From Vreelandella malpeensis (GTDB lineage Bacteria > Pseudomonadota > Gammaproteobacteria > Pseudomonadales > Halomonadaceae): a stretch of 64,000 nucleotides of DNA. The number at the start of each line of letters is the position of its first letter. The stretch's first letter is position 1. Positions 43,554 to 51,493 of the stretch are shown here, in pieces. The stretch lies in assembly GCF_020622355.1 (NCBI RefSeq), contig NZ_WHVL01000003.1, positions 124,001-188,000 of the forward strand, read 5' to 3'. The position numbers were made by a program, and so were the translations under genes. The notes under the pieces were generated by a model that did not search any database, was not told the origin of the DNA, and saw only the letters and a list, made by a program, of their open reading frames with translations.

Positions 43554-44939
43554 TCAGCTTAACACCTTGCCCGGGTTCAAGAGCCCCTTGGGGTCCAGCG
43601 CCAGCTTCATGCGCTTCATCAGCGCGATCTCTTCCGGGCTGCGCGACAGGCTCAGGTAGTCGCGCTTTTCAAGGCCCACGCCGTGCTCGGCGGAGATCGA
43701 GCCGCGGTAGGTCGAAAGCGTACCGTACACCTGCTCCTCGACCTCGTGACGGCTGTGCGGGCTCGGGTCGCGCACGGTGATCATGATGTGCAGGTTACCG
43801 TCGCCCAGGTGGCCGAACACCACCATCTGACCGGTCTCTGGCCACTTCGCCTTGAGCTTCTCCTCGAGGGTGGTGACGTATTCGTCCATGTGGACGATCG
43901 GCAGGCTGATGTCGAAGGAGAACATCGGGTTCAGCGCGTAGACCAGCGTCTCGATATCCTCGCGAATGTCCCAGATGCCCTGGCGCTGGGTACTGGAGTT
44001 CGCCAGTACCGCGTCGGTGATCAGCTCCTCTTCCAGCGCCTTCTCGAGCATCGCGGCGAAGGCCTCGGCGTCCTGCGCCTCGTTGGCGCCCAGGGTCTCG
44101 ATGATGGCGTAGAAGGGCGAGTCGCCGGCGAGTATCTCGGCGTGCTTGGTGGCGGCACTGGTCATCAGCGCGTAGTGGTTGTTCCACAGCGCCTCGAAGG
44201 CGCTCAAGCTATTGGCGAGCTCCTTGGAGGCGAGCTGCAAGAGCCTCGTCAGGGCATCGAAGGAGGGAACCGCGACCAGCGCGGTCTGCTCGCTGGGCAT
44301 CTTGGGCGCCAGACGCAGCACCGCGCGGGTGACGATACCGAGCGTGCCTTCGCTGCCGATGAAGAGCTGCTTGAGATCGAAGCCGGCGTTGTTCTTGAGC
44401 ATGGTGTTCATCGAGCTGACCACGGTGCCGTCGCTCAAGACCGCCTCGAGCCCCAGCACCTGCTGGCGCATCATGCCGTAGCGAATCACGCGGATGCCGC
44501 CGGCGTTGGTGGCGATGTTGCCGCCGATGGTGCAGGAGCCGCGCGCGCCGAGATCGAGCGGGAACTGCAGATCGATCTCCTCGGCGGCTTCCTGGACCCG
44601 CTGCAGGGTCACGCCTGCCTGCACCTGCATGGTCGAGCCCGTCGCGTCGACCTCCTCGATGCGGTTCATCAGCTCCAGCGAGACCACGAGTTCGTTGGGG
44701 CTGGCGACCGCGCCGTGTACCACGCCGGTCAGGCCCCCGTGGGTCACCACCGGCTGCTTGGCGGCGTGGCAGGCGGCCATCACCTGGCTGAGCTGCTCGG
44801 TGCTTTGCGGACGAATGATCGCCATGGCCTCGCAGGGGGCCTTGGTAAACCAGTCGACGCTTCTTTGAGCGACGTCCTCACCCAGCAAAACGCCGTTCTT
44901 GCCGACGATGTTTTCAAGCTCGTCCATCAACGTGTTCAT
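43554..44939 (-). CDS. FAD-linked D-2-hydroxyacid dehydrogenase (GlcD/Dld-like)
   Basis: A 461-residue FAD-binding oxidase of the GlcD/D-lactate dehydrogenase/D-2-hydroxyglutarate dehydrogenase group. The PCMH FAD domain includes PVVTHGGLTGVVHGA, GARGSCTIGGNIATNAGG and GSEGTLGIVT. The C-terminal cap carries GHLGDGNLHI and the terminal SAEHGVGLEKRDYL with LALDPKGLLNPGKVL. It oxidises a D-2-hydroxyacid to the 2-keto acid and passes electrons to a quinone or flavoprotein. It lies between the two paralogous dctP genes, facing away from the second, so the TRAP system probably imports its substrate. Confidence 0.9.
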   Translation of the reverse strand: MNTLMDELENIVGKNGVLLGEDVAQRSVDWFTKAPCEAMAIIRPQSTEQLSQVMAACHAAKQPVVTHGGLTGVVHGAVASPNELVVSLELMNRIEEVDATGSTMQVQAGVTLQRVQEAAEEIDLQFPLDLGARGSCTIGGNIATNAGGIRVIRYGMMRQQVLGLEAVLSDGTVVSSMNTMLKNNAGFDLKQLFIGSEGTLGIVTRAVLRLAPKMPSEQTALVAVPSFDALTRLLQLASKELANSLSAFEALWNNHYALMTSAATKHAEILAGDSPFYAIIETLGANEAQDAEAFAAMLEKALEEELITDAVLANSSTQRQGIWDIREDIETLVYALNPMFSFDISLPIVHMDEYVTTLEEKLKAKWPETGQMVVFGHLGDGNLHIMITVRDPSPHSRHEVEEQVYGTLSTYRGSISAEHGVGLEKRDYLSLSRSPEEIALMKRMKLALDPKGLLNPGKVLS

Positions 44940-45254
44940 GATCGCTACCTGTCTCTTTACCTGTCGAGCGGGCCCTGCGCGGTGGCCCGCCCAATTTTTA
45001 ATTTAGTCGTTTCGAATATAAAGTGATGCGACGATCGGCGCCACCCCGAACGCGGTGCCTGGCGGCCATGCAGGCTACCGCCTACGCCGGTCGCGCTCAA
45101 GCGCCATCATTCTTTCGGCTAAGGACGTCCTGGCCCACGAGGCATCGGTAGATAAAACCGATAGAGTGAAGCTCACGCGCCGATATCTATATAATGCAGC
45201 CACTCTTATAAAACAGCACCACTCTGACAACGCCTGCACACCCAAGGAGATCAC
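44940..45254. promoter_or_regulatory. Divergent promoter region of the FAD oxidase and TRAP operon
   Basis: A 315-base gap without a gene. It holds a GC hairpin (cgggcc...ggcccg) near 44967-44992 close to the oxidase start and a TATAAT -10-like sequence near 45193 facing dctP. AAGGAG precedes the GTG start of dctP at 45255. No operator could be named. Confidence 0.45.
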
Positions 45255-46274
45255 GTGAATTCTCGCCTTTCGCTGCTCGAGCCCCGTTCTCGCGCCCGAC
45301 ATCTTGCGCTCGCCTTCGCCACCGCCGGCCTTCTCGGCCTGGGCACCGCCGCCAGTGCCGACACGCCCCAGACTTCGCTGCGCCTGGCCCACGTGGTCAA
45401 CAGCGACGATACCTACCACATCGCCGCCACGCGCTTTCAGGAGATCCTCGCCGAGCGCAGCGACGGCGCGGTGAGCGTCGAGATCTTCCCCAACGCGAGC
45501 CTGGGTGACGAGCGCACCCTGCTCGAGGGCATGCAGATCGGCACCGTCGACATGGGCGTGATCACCAACGGGCCGGTGGCCAACTTCGTCGACGAGTTCT
45601 CGGTGTTCGAACTGCCGTTCCTGTTCCCCGACGCCGAGTCCGCGTACCAGGTGCTCGACGGCGAGATCGGCCAGGAGATACTCGACAAGCTCGAAGGGGT
45701 CAACCTCAAGGGTCTGGCCTTCGCCGAGCGCGGCTTTCGCAACATCACCAACAGCCGCAACCCGATCAGCGAGCCGTCGGATCTCGACGGGCTGCGCCTG
45801 CGCGTGATCGAGAACGAGGTCTACGTGGATACCTTCCGCACCCTGGGCGCCAACGCCGTGCCCATGGCCTGGACGGAAACGCTGACGGCGCTCCAGCAAG
45901 GCACCATCGACGGCCAGGAGAACCCGATCAACGCCATCTACGCCTTCAATCTGGCCGAGACGCAGGACTACCTCACCATGACGCGCCACATCTACGCGCC
46001 GGCGCTGTTCGTGATGAGCCTGCCCAAGTGGAACGCGCTGCCCGACGAGGTCCAGGCACTGGTGCAGGAGGCCGCCGTCGAGGCGTCCGCCTACGCCCGC
46101 GAGCAGAACGCCGCCACCGAAGCCGAGCAGCTCCAAGCACTGGCCGATGCCGGCATGCAGATCGTCGATTCGCCGGACCTCGACGCCTTCCGCTCTGCCG
46201 TCGCGCCGGTGTATGAGCGCTACGGCGATCAGTTCGGCGACTACCTGCCGCGTATCCAGCAGGCGCTCGAGTAG
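45255..46274 (+). CDS. dctP: TRAP transporter substrate-binding protein (second copy)
   Basis: A 339-residue DctP receptor with a long signal peptide (through about residue 36, TAASADTP). It has the same core as the copy at 41602: LRLAHVVNS, FPNASLGDERTLLEGMQIG, LRLRVIENEVY and GTIDGQENP. It lies six bases before dctQ and heads the complete TRAP operon dctP-dctQ-dctM. GTG 45255 follows AAGGAG. It captures an organic acid, plausibly the 2-hydroxyacid used by the divergent FAD oxidase, for sodium-driven import by DctQM. Confidence 0.92.
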   Translation: MNSRLSLLEPRSRARHLALAFATAGLLGLGTAASADTPQTSLRLAHVVNSDDTYHIAATRFQEILAERSDGAVSVEIFPNASLGDERTLLEGMQIGTVDMGVITNGPVANFVDEFSVFELPFLFPDAESAYQVLDGEIGQEILDKLEGVNLKGLAFAERGFRNITNSRNPISEPSDLDGLRLRVIENEVYVDTFRTLGANAVPMAWTETLTALQQGTIDGQENPINAIYAFNLAETQDYLTMTRHIYAPALFVMSLPKWNALPDEVQALVQEAAVEASAYAREQNAATEAEQLQALADAGMQIVDSPDLDAFRSAVAPVYERYGDQFGDYLPRIQQALE

Positions 46275-46280
46275 GCCGTC

Positions 46281-46814
46281 ATGTCGATGAACTCGTCACT
46301 CGCCCCTGTCGTCTCCCTGCTGCGCGGCGTCGAGCGAGGCCTGGACGCCGTGCTCAAACCCGTGGTGTTTCTCGGTATGGCCGCGCTGATCGCGGTGATC
46401 ACGCTGCAGATCGTTTCCAGAGTGTTCTTCACCGCCGCGGGCTGGACCGAGGAGCTCGCTCGTTTCCTGCTGATCTGGATCACCTTTCTGGCCGGCACGC
46501 TGGCGTTTCAGCGTGGCCACCACATCGCCGTCACCTTCGCCGTCGATGCCCTGCCGGCACGCGTCCGGCGCCTTGCCCGGGCGCTCGCCGTGCTGGCGGT
46601 GATTGCCTTTCTGATCACGCTGATCGTGATCGGCTACCGCTACATGCAGGTGCAGAGCTTCCAGAAATCCGCGTCGCTGCGCGTGCCGATGTCCTACGTC
46701 TACGCGGTGATGCCGATCAGCGCGGCGATCATGGCCTGGTACGCGCTGGTGGATCTTTTCGAGATCGTGCTGGAAGGCGAGCCGCGCAAGCCGATGGGGG
46801 AACAGACACCATGA
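46281..46814 (+). CDS. dctQ: TRAP transporter small permease DctQ
   Basis: A 177-residue membrane protein with four hydrophobic segments of the DctQ family, including ITLQIVSRVFF, the conserved GWTEELARFLLIWITFLAG and the later KSASLRVPMSYVYAVMPIS. It is the small subunit joined to DctM. It starts 6 bases after dctP and overlaps dctM in an ATGA junction. Length and topology are as expected. Confidence 0.92.
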   Translation: MSMNSSLAPVVSLLRGVERGLDAVLKPVVFLGMAALIAVITLQIVSRVFFTAAGWTEELARFLLIWITFLAGTLAFQRGHHIAVTFAVDALPARVRRLARALAVLAVIAFLITLIVIGYRYMQVQSFQKSASLRVPMSYVYAVMPISAAIMAWYALVDLFEIVLEGEPRKPMGEQTP

Positions 46815-48073
46815 CGCTTCTTCTCTTCGGGTTGTTCTTCTTGCTCATGCTGTTGGGCGTGCCGATCGCCTTCGCCATCGGCGCAAGCTCGCTCTACGCG
46901 CTGTATCAGGGCGGCGTGCCGCTGATGGTGGTCACCCAGCAGATGTTCCAGGGCATCAACTCCTTTGCGCTGGTAGCGATTCCAATGTTCATCCTGGCCG
47001 GCGACCTGATGGCCCAGGGCCGGGTCAGCGAGCGGCTGGTGAGCTTCGCCGACTCGCTGGTGGGCTTTCTGCGCGGCGGGCTTTCGATCGTCTCGGTCAT
47101 GGCAGGGATGTTCTTCGCCGCGATCTCGGGCTCGGGGGCGGCCACCACCGCCGCAGTGGGGTCGAGTCTCGTGCCGGAGCTCAAGCGCAAGGGCTACGAT
47201 CCCGCTTCGGCGGCGAGCCTGATCGCCGCGAGCGGCACCATCGGCGTGGTCATCCCGCCGTCGGTGCCGATGATCATCTACGCGGTGATCGCCCAGCAGT
47301 CGGTCTCGAAGCTGTTTCTGAACGGCTTTCTGCCCGGGCTCGCCATGGGCCTCGGGCTGATGGCGATCGCTCTCGTGCAGGCCTACAAGCGCCAGTACCC
47401 CAAGGGCACGCCGTTGTCGCCCGCCACCATCTGGCGCACCTTCAAGGCGGCGAGCTGGGGGCTGATGACGCCAATCATCATTCTCGGCGGCATCTTCACC
47501 GGCATTTTCACGCCCTCGGAGGCGGCGGTGGTGGCGGTGAACTACGCGCTATTGGTGTCGCTGTTCGTCTATCGCGACCTGACGCTGCCCCAGGTGTATC
47601 GGCTCTTGCTGCGCTCGGCGATGACCACAGCGGTGATCATGCTGGTGATCGCCATGTCGGCGGTGCTGAGCTGGACGCTGTCGAGCTGGCAGGTGCCCGG
47701 TGCCATCGCGCAATCGGTGCTGTCGCTCTCGACCGACCCGCTGGTGGTGATGCTCCTGGTGGTCGCGGTGATCCTGCTCACCGGTGTATTCATCGAAACC
47801 GCCAGTGCCCTGATCATCCTGACGCCGGTGCTCCTGCCGCTGGTGCTGCAGCTCGGGATCGATCCGATCCACTTCGGCCTGATCATCGTGGTGGGGCTTT
47901 CGATCGGCATGATCACTCCGCCGGTAGCGATCAACCTGTACGTGGCCTCGTCGGTCACCCAGCTGCCGCTGGAGCGCATCACCCGGGCGATCGTGCCGTA
48001 TATGCTGGGGCTGATCGGCGTGCTGCTGCTGGTGGTCTACGTGCCCATCTTCATGGGCTGGTCGGGGCGCTGA
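46811..48073 (+). CDS. dctM: TRAP transporter large permease DctM
   Basis: A 420-residue inner-membrane DctM with about 12 segments. It shows GVPIAFAIGASSL, the IPMFILAGDLMAQG motif, AAISGSGAATTAAVGSSLVPEL, GVVIPPSVPMIIYAVIA and GMITPPVAINLYVASSV. It is the sodium-coupled translocation subunit working with DctP and DctQ. It overlaps dctQ by four bases and is followed by a terminator 15 bases on. Substrate cannot be read from the sequence. Confidence 0.94.
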   Translation: MTLLLFGLFFLLMLLGVPIAFAIGASSLYALYQGGVPLMVVTQQMFQGINSFALVAIPMFILAGDLMAQGRVSERLVSFADSLVGFLRGGLSIVSVMAGMFFAAISGSGAATTAAVGSSLVPELKRKGYDPASAASLIAASGTIGVVIPPSVPMIIYAVIAQQSVSKLFLNGFLPGLAMGLGLMAIALVQAYKRQYPKGTPLSPATIWRTFKAASWGLMTPIIILGGIFTGIFTPSEAAVVAVNYALLVSLFVYRDLTLPQVYRLLLRSAMTTAVIMLVIAMSAVLSWTLSSWQVPGAIAQSVLSLSTDPLVVMLLVVAVILLTGVFIETASALIILTPVLLPLVLQLGIDPIHFGLIIVVGLSIGMITPPVAINLYVASSVTQLPLERITRAIVPYMLGLIGVLLLVVYVPIFMGWSGR

Positions 48074-48087
48074 AGCGCCTGCCACGA

Positions 48088-48111
48088 GGGAGCCCCCAGG
48101 GGCTCCCTTTT
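48088..48111 (+). terminator. Terminator of the TRAP operon
   Basis: GGGAGCCCC (48088-48096) pairs with GGGGCTCCC (48099-48107), followed by TTTTCG. It lies 15 bases after the dctM stop. Confidence 0.85.
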
Positions 48112-48124
48112 CGTTCACGCGACC

Positions 48125-48235
48125 TCAATCGGCGTGACCCTCCTGCTGGTAGGCCTTGCGAAACTGCCTCGGCGTGATGTCGAAGAGCTGGTGAAAACAG
48201 CTGCGAAAGTGCGAGATGCTGACGAAACCGGTTCT
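48125..48235 (-). pseudogene. C-terminal remnant of an AraC-family regulator
   Basis: Read on the minus strand, the frame ending at TGA 48127-48125 encodes GFVSISHFRSCFHQLFDITP followed by RQFRKAYQQ. This is the second helix-turn-helix and end motif of AraC/XylS regulators. It covers about 35 codons, and a stop codon lies directly upstream at 48238-48236, so the rest of the gene is gone. It occupies the short gap between dctM and the fds regulator. Its former target may have been the TRAP operon. Confidence 0.7.
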
Positions 48236-48259
48236 TCAACGTGCTCGAAAATCGCTCTC

Positions 48260-49330
48260 TCATGGTGCCAGCACCTCTTCCACCGTCATCACCTCGCCAC
48301 ACCGGCTCAGCCGATAGCCGGGCAGCGTCTGCACCGCCTGCTGAAAAGCGTCACTCCCCAGAACGTCGAGAAACGCCTGCAGCCGCGACTCCTTCAAGGC
48401 TTGATGGCGGCAGGCAAGCAGGTAGTCCTCGGTGGCAAGCGCAATGAAATCGAGGCCGAACTTCTCGGCGCCGGCCTGCACGCCGAACCCGACATCCGCC
48501 ATGCCGGCGGCCACGTAAGCGGCCACGGCGGAGTGGGTGAACTCCTCGACTTCAAAACCGCGAATGGCGGTGCTCGCCACGCCCGCCTCGTTCAGAAGAC
48601 CATCGAGCAGCGAACGCGTGCCGGACGACGCCTGGCGATTGACGAAGCGCACGCCCTCAAGCGCAAGCGATGCCACGCCCTCGATGCCGAGCGGATTGTT
48701 TGGGGCCACCATCAGCCCCTGAGTGCGGGTGATGAAGCCAATCACCCGATGCTCGCGGGGGTTCAAGCGCTCGTGGTAGCTCGCACGAATGTGCTCGCCC
48801 ACCGCGCCGCGCGGCAGATGAAAGCCCGCCACGTCGCAGCTGCCGCGATCGAGTGCGGCGAGCGACTCGTGAGGACTGCAGTACTGCAGATCCAGCGGCA
48901 GCGCCGTCAGGTGCTTGGGCAGAAGCTCGACGGCGAAGCCGTGGCTTGCGTACAGGCGCAGCACCGACACCGCCCCCTGCTGCTCGCGCGCGATGGCGAG
49001 ATTGAGCTCCGAGCCGAGGCTTTCGAGCTGCGGCCCCAGCCGTGCCACGGCGCGCTGCTCCGCCCATAGAAGCTTGTCACCCAGCGGCGTTAGCTGCGCG
49101 CCGCGACCGCGCTGAAGTTCGACCAGCGCCACGCCGAAAAACGCGTTGCCTTGGCGCAATACGCTCCACGCATGCCGATATGAGATACCCACGTCCTCGG
49201 CGGCCTGGGTCAACTTGCCTCGTCGATGAACCGCGCCCAGCAGGCGAAGGAGCTGTAAATCCAGCTGATTGCCCGCATCGTCGCGAAAGCACCAGGAGGG
49301 AAGCACGGTGATTTTCTTCATTGGCAGCAT
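48260..49330 (-). CDS. ModE-like HTH regulator with periplasmic-binding-protein-like domain
   Basis: A 356-residue protein. The N-terminal helix-turn-helix (about 20-85) resembles the ModE/LysR winged helix: LDLQLLRLLGAVHRRGKLTQ and GISYRHAWSVLR, ending GRGAQLTPLGDKLL. The C-terminal 230 residues resemble a PBP-like domain (VRFVNRQASSGTRSLLDGLL, AYVAAGMADVGFGVQAGAEK), as in regulators that sense molybdate/cofactor or substrate. It lies divergent from fdsGBA-fdhD-fdsD across 130 bases, so it most likely controls this molybdenum-dependent formate dehydrogenase. Activator or repressor role and ligand are unknown. Confidence 0.8.
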   Translation of the reverse strand: MLPMKKITVLPSWCFRDDAGNQLDLQLLRLLGAVHRRGKLTQAAEDVGISYRHAWSVLRQGNAFFGVALVELQRGRGAQLTPLGDKLLWAEQRAVARLGPQLESLGSELNLAIAREQQGAVSVLRLYASHGFAVELLPKHLTALPLDLQYCSPHESLAALDRGSCDVAGFHLPRGAVGEHIRASYHERLNPREHRVIGFITRTQGLMVAPNNPLGIEGVASLALEGVRFVNRQASSGTRSLLDGLLNEAGVASTAIRGFEVEEFTHSAVAAYVAAGMADVGFGVQAGAEKFGLDFIALATEDYLLACRHQALKESRLQAFLDVLGSDAFQQAVQTLPGYRLSRCGEVMTVEEVLAP

Positions 49331-49460
49331 CTTTCATATTTTGTCGTTATAGGCTTGATGCTAGCGTGACATTAACCGTGGTGCACGCCTTTTCAAATCG
49401 ACTTAAAATAAGCATCAGCGTGCATATTTATAACAAACAATCCGCACCGGGAGAGACATC
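49331..49460. promoter_or_regulatory. Divergent control region of the fds operon
   Basis: The gap contains a direct repeat AGCGTGACATTA (about 49363) and AGCGTGCATATT (about 49418), and a GATGCTAGCG / GCATCAGCG imperfect inverted pair around them. These are candidate sites for the neighbouring regulator. GGGAGAG before ATG 49461 is the ribosome-binding site. Confidence 0.4.
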
Positions 49461-49955
49461 ATGAAGCCGTCTCCAGAGTGGTCGTCAGCGTCGATTCAAG
49501 CCGAGATCGATGCGTTCAAGCACAAGCCCGGCGCGCTGCTGCCGATTCTTCACGCCCTGCAGGACCGCTTCGGCTTCATTCCGACCGATGCGATTTCCCT
49601 GATCGCCGCATCGCTTCAGCAGACCCGCGCCGAAATCCACGGCGTGATCAGCTTCTACCACCATTTTCGTACCGCTCCTCCGGGGCGCCACGTGGTGCAG
49701 ATCTGCCGCGCCGAGGCGTGTCAGTCGGTGGGTGGGCGCCAACTCGAAGCCCACGCCAAGGCGCGCCTGGGCGTGGATTACTACCAGACCACGCCGGATC
49801 GCGAGATCACGTTAGAAGCCGTTTATTGTCTGGGCAACTGCGCCTGTGGCCCGTCGATTCGCGTCGACGACCAGGTGCGCGGACGCGTGACCGAGGAAGC
49901 CTTCGATGAACTGCTCGACGAGCTGCAGACCCGGCCGTTGGAGGTGAGCGCATGA
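49461..49955 (+). CDS. fdsG: NAD-dependent formate dehydrogenase gamma subunit FdsG
   Basis: A 164-residue NuoE-like thioredoxin-fold subunit with a 2Fe-2S cluster. Its ligands are visible in QICRAEACQSVGG and VYCLGNCACGPS. In the soluble FdsGBA(D) enzyme it passes electrons from FdsA toward the flavin in FdsB. The N-terminal helical part KPGALLPILHALQDRFGFIP is typical. The stop overlaps the fdsB start by four bases. Confidence 0.94.
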   Translation: MKPSPEWSSASIQAEIDAFKHKPGALLPILHALQDRFGFIPTDAISLIAASLQQTRAEIHGVISFYHHFRTAPPGRHVVQICRAEACQSVGGRQLEAHAKARLGVDYYQTTPDREITLEAVYCLGNCACGPSIRVDDQVRGRVTEEAFDELLDELQTRPLEVSA

Positions 49956-51493
49956 GCATTCGCGTTTTCGTTCCCCGCGACACGACGGCCCTGTCACTGG
50001 GCGCTGACGCCGTGGCGAAGCGCCTAGCGCGCGAGGCCGCCGCTCGCCACGAAGGCATCGACATCGTGCGCAACGGCTCCCGCGGGCTTTTCTGGCTCGA
50101 GCCGCTGGTCGAGGTCGAAACGCCCAAGGGCCGCGTCGCTTATGGCCCGGTCACGCCCTCTGATGTGCCGGCGCTGCTCGACAGTGGCCTGCTCGAAGGC
50201 GGCGTCGGCCATCCGCTGGCGCTCGGCCCGGTGGATGAAATCGACTATCTGGCCCGCCAGCAGCGCCTCACCTTTGCGCGCATCGGCGTGACCGACCCGC
50301 TGTCGCTCGACGAATACCGCGCCCACCGGGGCTTTGCCGGGCTCGAGGCGGCGCTTGCGCTTTCGCCCCAGGCCATCGTCGATGAAGTGAAGGCTTCCGG
50401 GCTTCGTGGGCGCGGCGGCGCGGCGTTTCCTACCGGCATCAAGTGGCAGACCGTGCTTAACGCGCAGGCGGATCGAAAGTACATCGTCTGCAACGCCGAC
50501 GAAGGCGACTCCGGCACCTTCGCCGACCGGCTCGCCATGGAGTGCGACCCGTTCATGCTGATCGAGGGCATGACCATCGCCGGGCTCGCCGTGGGTGCCA
50601 CTCAGGGTTACATCTACCTGCGCTCGGAGTACCCGCTGGCGAAGGAAATACTGGATGAGGCGATCCTGCGCGCCGAGGCAGAGGGTTACCTGGGCGACGA
50701 TATCCGCGACAGCGGCCGCGCCTTCCACCTGGAAGTGCGCCTGGGCGCCGGCGCCTACATCTGTGGCGAAGAGACGTCGCTGCTGGAAAGCCTCGAAGGC
50801 AAGCGGGGGCTGGTGCGCTTCAAACCGCCGCTGCCCGCCATCGAGGGCCTGTTTGGCCAACCCACCGTGGTCAACAACGTACTGTCGCTCGCCGCGGTGC
50901 CGTTCATCCTGGCCGAAGGCGGCCAGGCCTACGCGCAATACGGCATGGGCCGTTCCAAGGGCACGCTGGCGCTACAGCTGGCGGGCAACGTCAAGCGCGG
51001 CGGGCTCGTGGAGCTCGCCTTCGGCACCACCCTGCGCACGCTGATGGAGGAGTTCGGCGGTGGCACCCTGAGCGGGCGGCCGCTGCGCGCGGTGCAGGTG
51101 GGCGGGCCGCTGTGCGCCTATCTGCCGGAAAGCCAGTGGGACATGCCGCTCGATTACGAAACCTTCGCTTCGGTCGGCGCGGGCGTGGTCATGTTCGACG
51201 ACCGCGTCGACATGGCCGAGCAGGCGCGCTTTTCGATGGAGTTCTGCAAGGCGGAATCCTGCGGCAAGTGCACGCCGTGCCGGATCGGCTCGACCCGCGG
51301 CGTCGAGGTGATCGACCGCATCCGCAAAGGCGAGAATCGCGTGGCCAACCTCGCGCTGCTCGCTGATCTTTGCGAGACGATGGTGGACGGTTCGCTGTGC
51401 GCCATGGGCGGCATGACCCCCTTCCCGGTGCAGAGCGCGCTCAGGCACTTTTCCGAGGACTTCCAGCGTCCGGCCAGCGGAGAACACGCATGA
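49952..51493 (+). CDS. fdsB: Formate dehydrogenase beta subunit FdsB
   Basis: A 513-residue NuoF-like subunit that binds FMN, NAD and a 4Fe-4S cluster. The N-terminal thioredoxin-like part (about 1-110) is followed by the flavin/NAD region GLRGRGGAAFPTGIKW, CNADEGDSGTFADR and GAGAYICGEETSLLESLEG. The cluster motif is ESCGKCTPCRIGS. It reduces NAD with electrons from formate in the cytoplasm. It is joined to fdsG and fdsA by four-base ATGA overlaps on both sides. Length is usual. Confidence 0.95.
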   Translation: MSIRVFVPRDTTALSLGADAVAKRLAREAAARHEGIDIVRNGSRGLFWLEPLVEVETPKGRVAYGPVTPSDVPALLDSGLLEGGVGHPLALGPVDEIDYLARQQRLTFARIGVTDPLSLDEYRAHRGFAGLEAALALSPQAIVDEVKASGLRGRGGAAFPTGIKWQTVLNAQADRKYIVCNADEGDSGTFADRLAMECDPFMLIEGMTIAGLAVGATQGYIYLRSEYPLAKEILDEAILRAEAEGYLGDDIRDSGRAFHLEVRLGAGAYICGEETSLLESLEGKRGLVRFKPPLPAIEGLFGQPTVVNNVLSLAAVPFILAEGGQAYAQYGMGRSKGTLALQLAGNVKRGGLVELAFGTTLRTLMEEFGGGTLSGRPLRAVQVGGPLCAYLPESQWDMPLDYETFASVGAGVVMFDDRVDMAEQARFSMEFCKAESCGKCTPCRIGSTRGVEVIDRIRKGENRVANLALLADLCETMVDGSLCAMGGMTPFPVQSALRHFSEDFQRPASGEHA

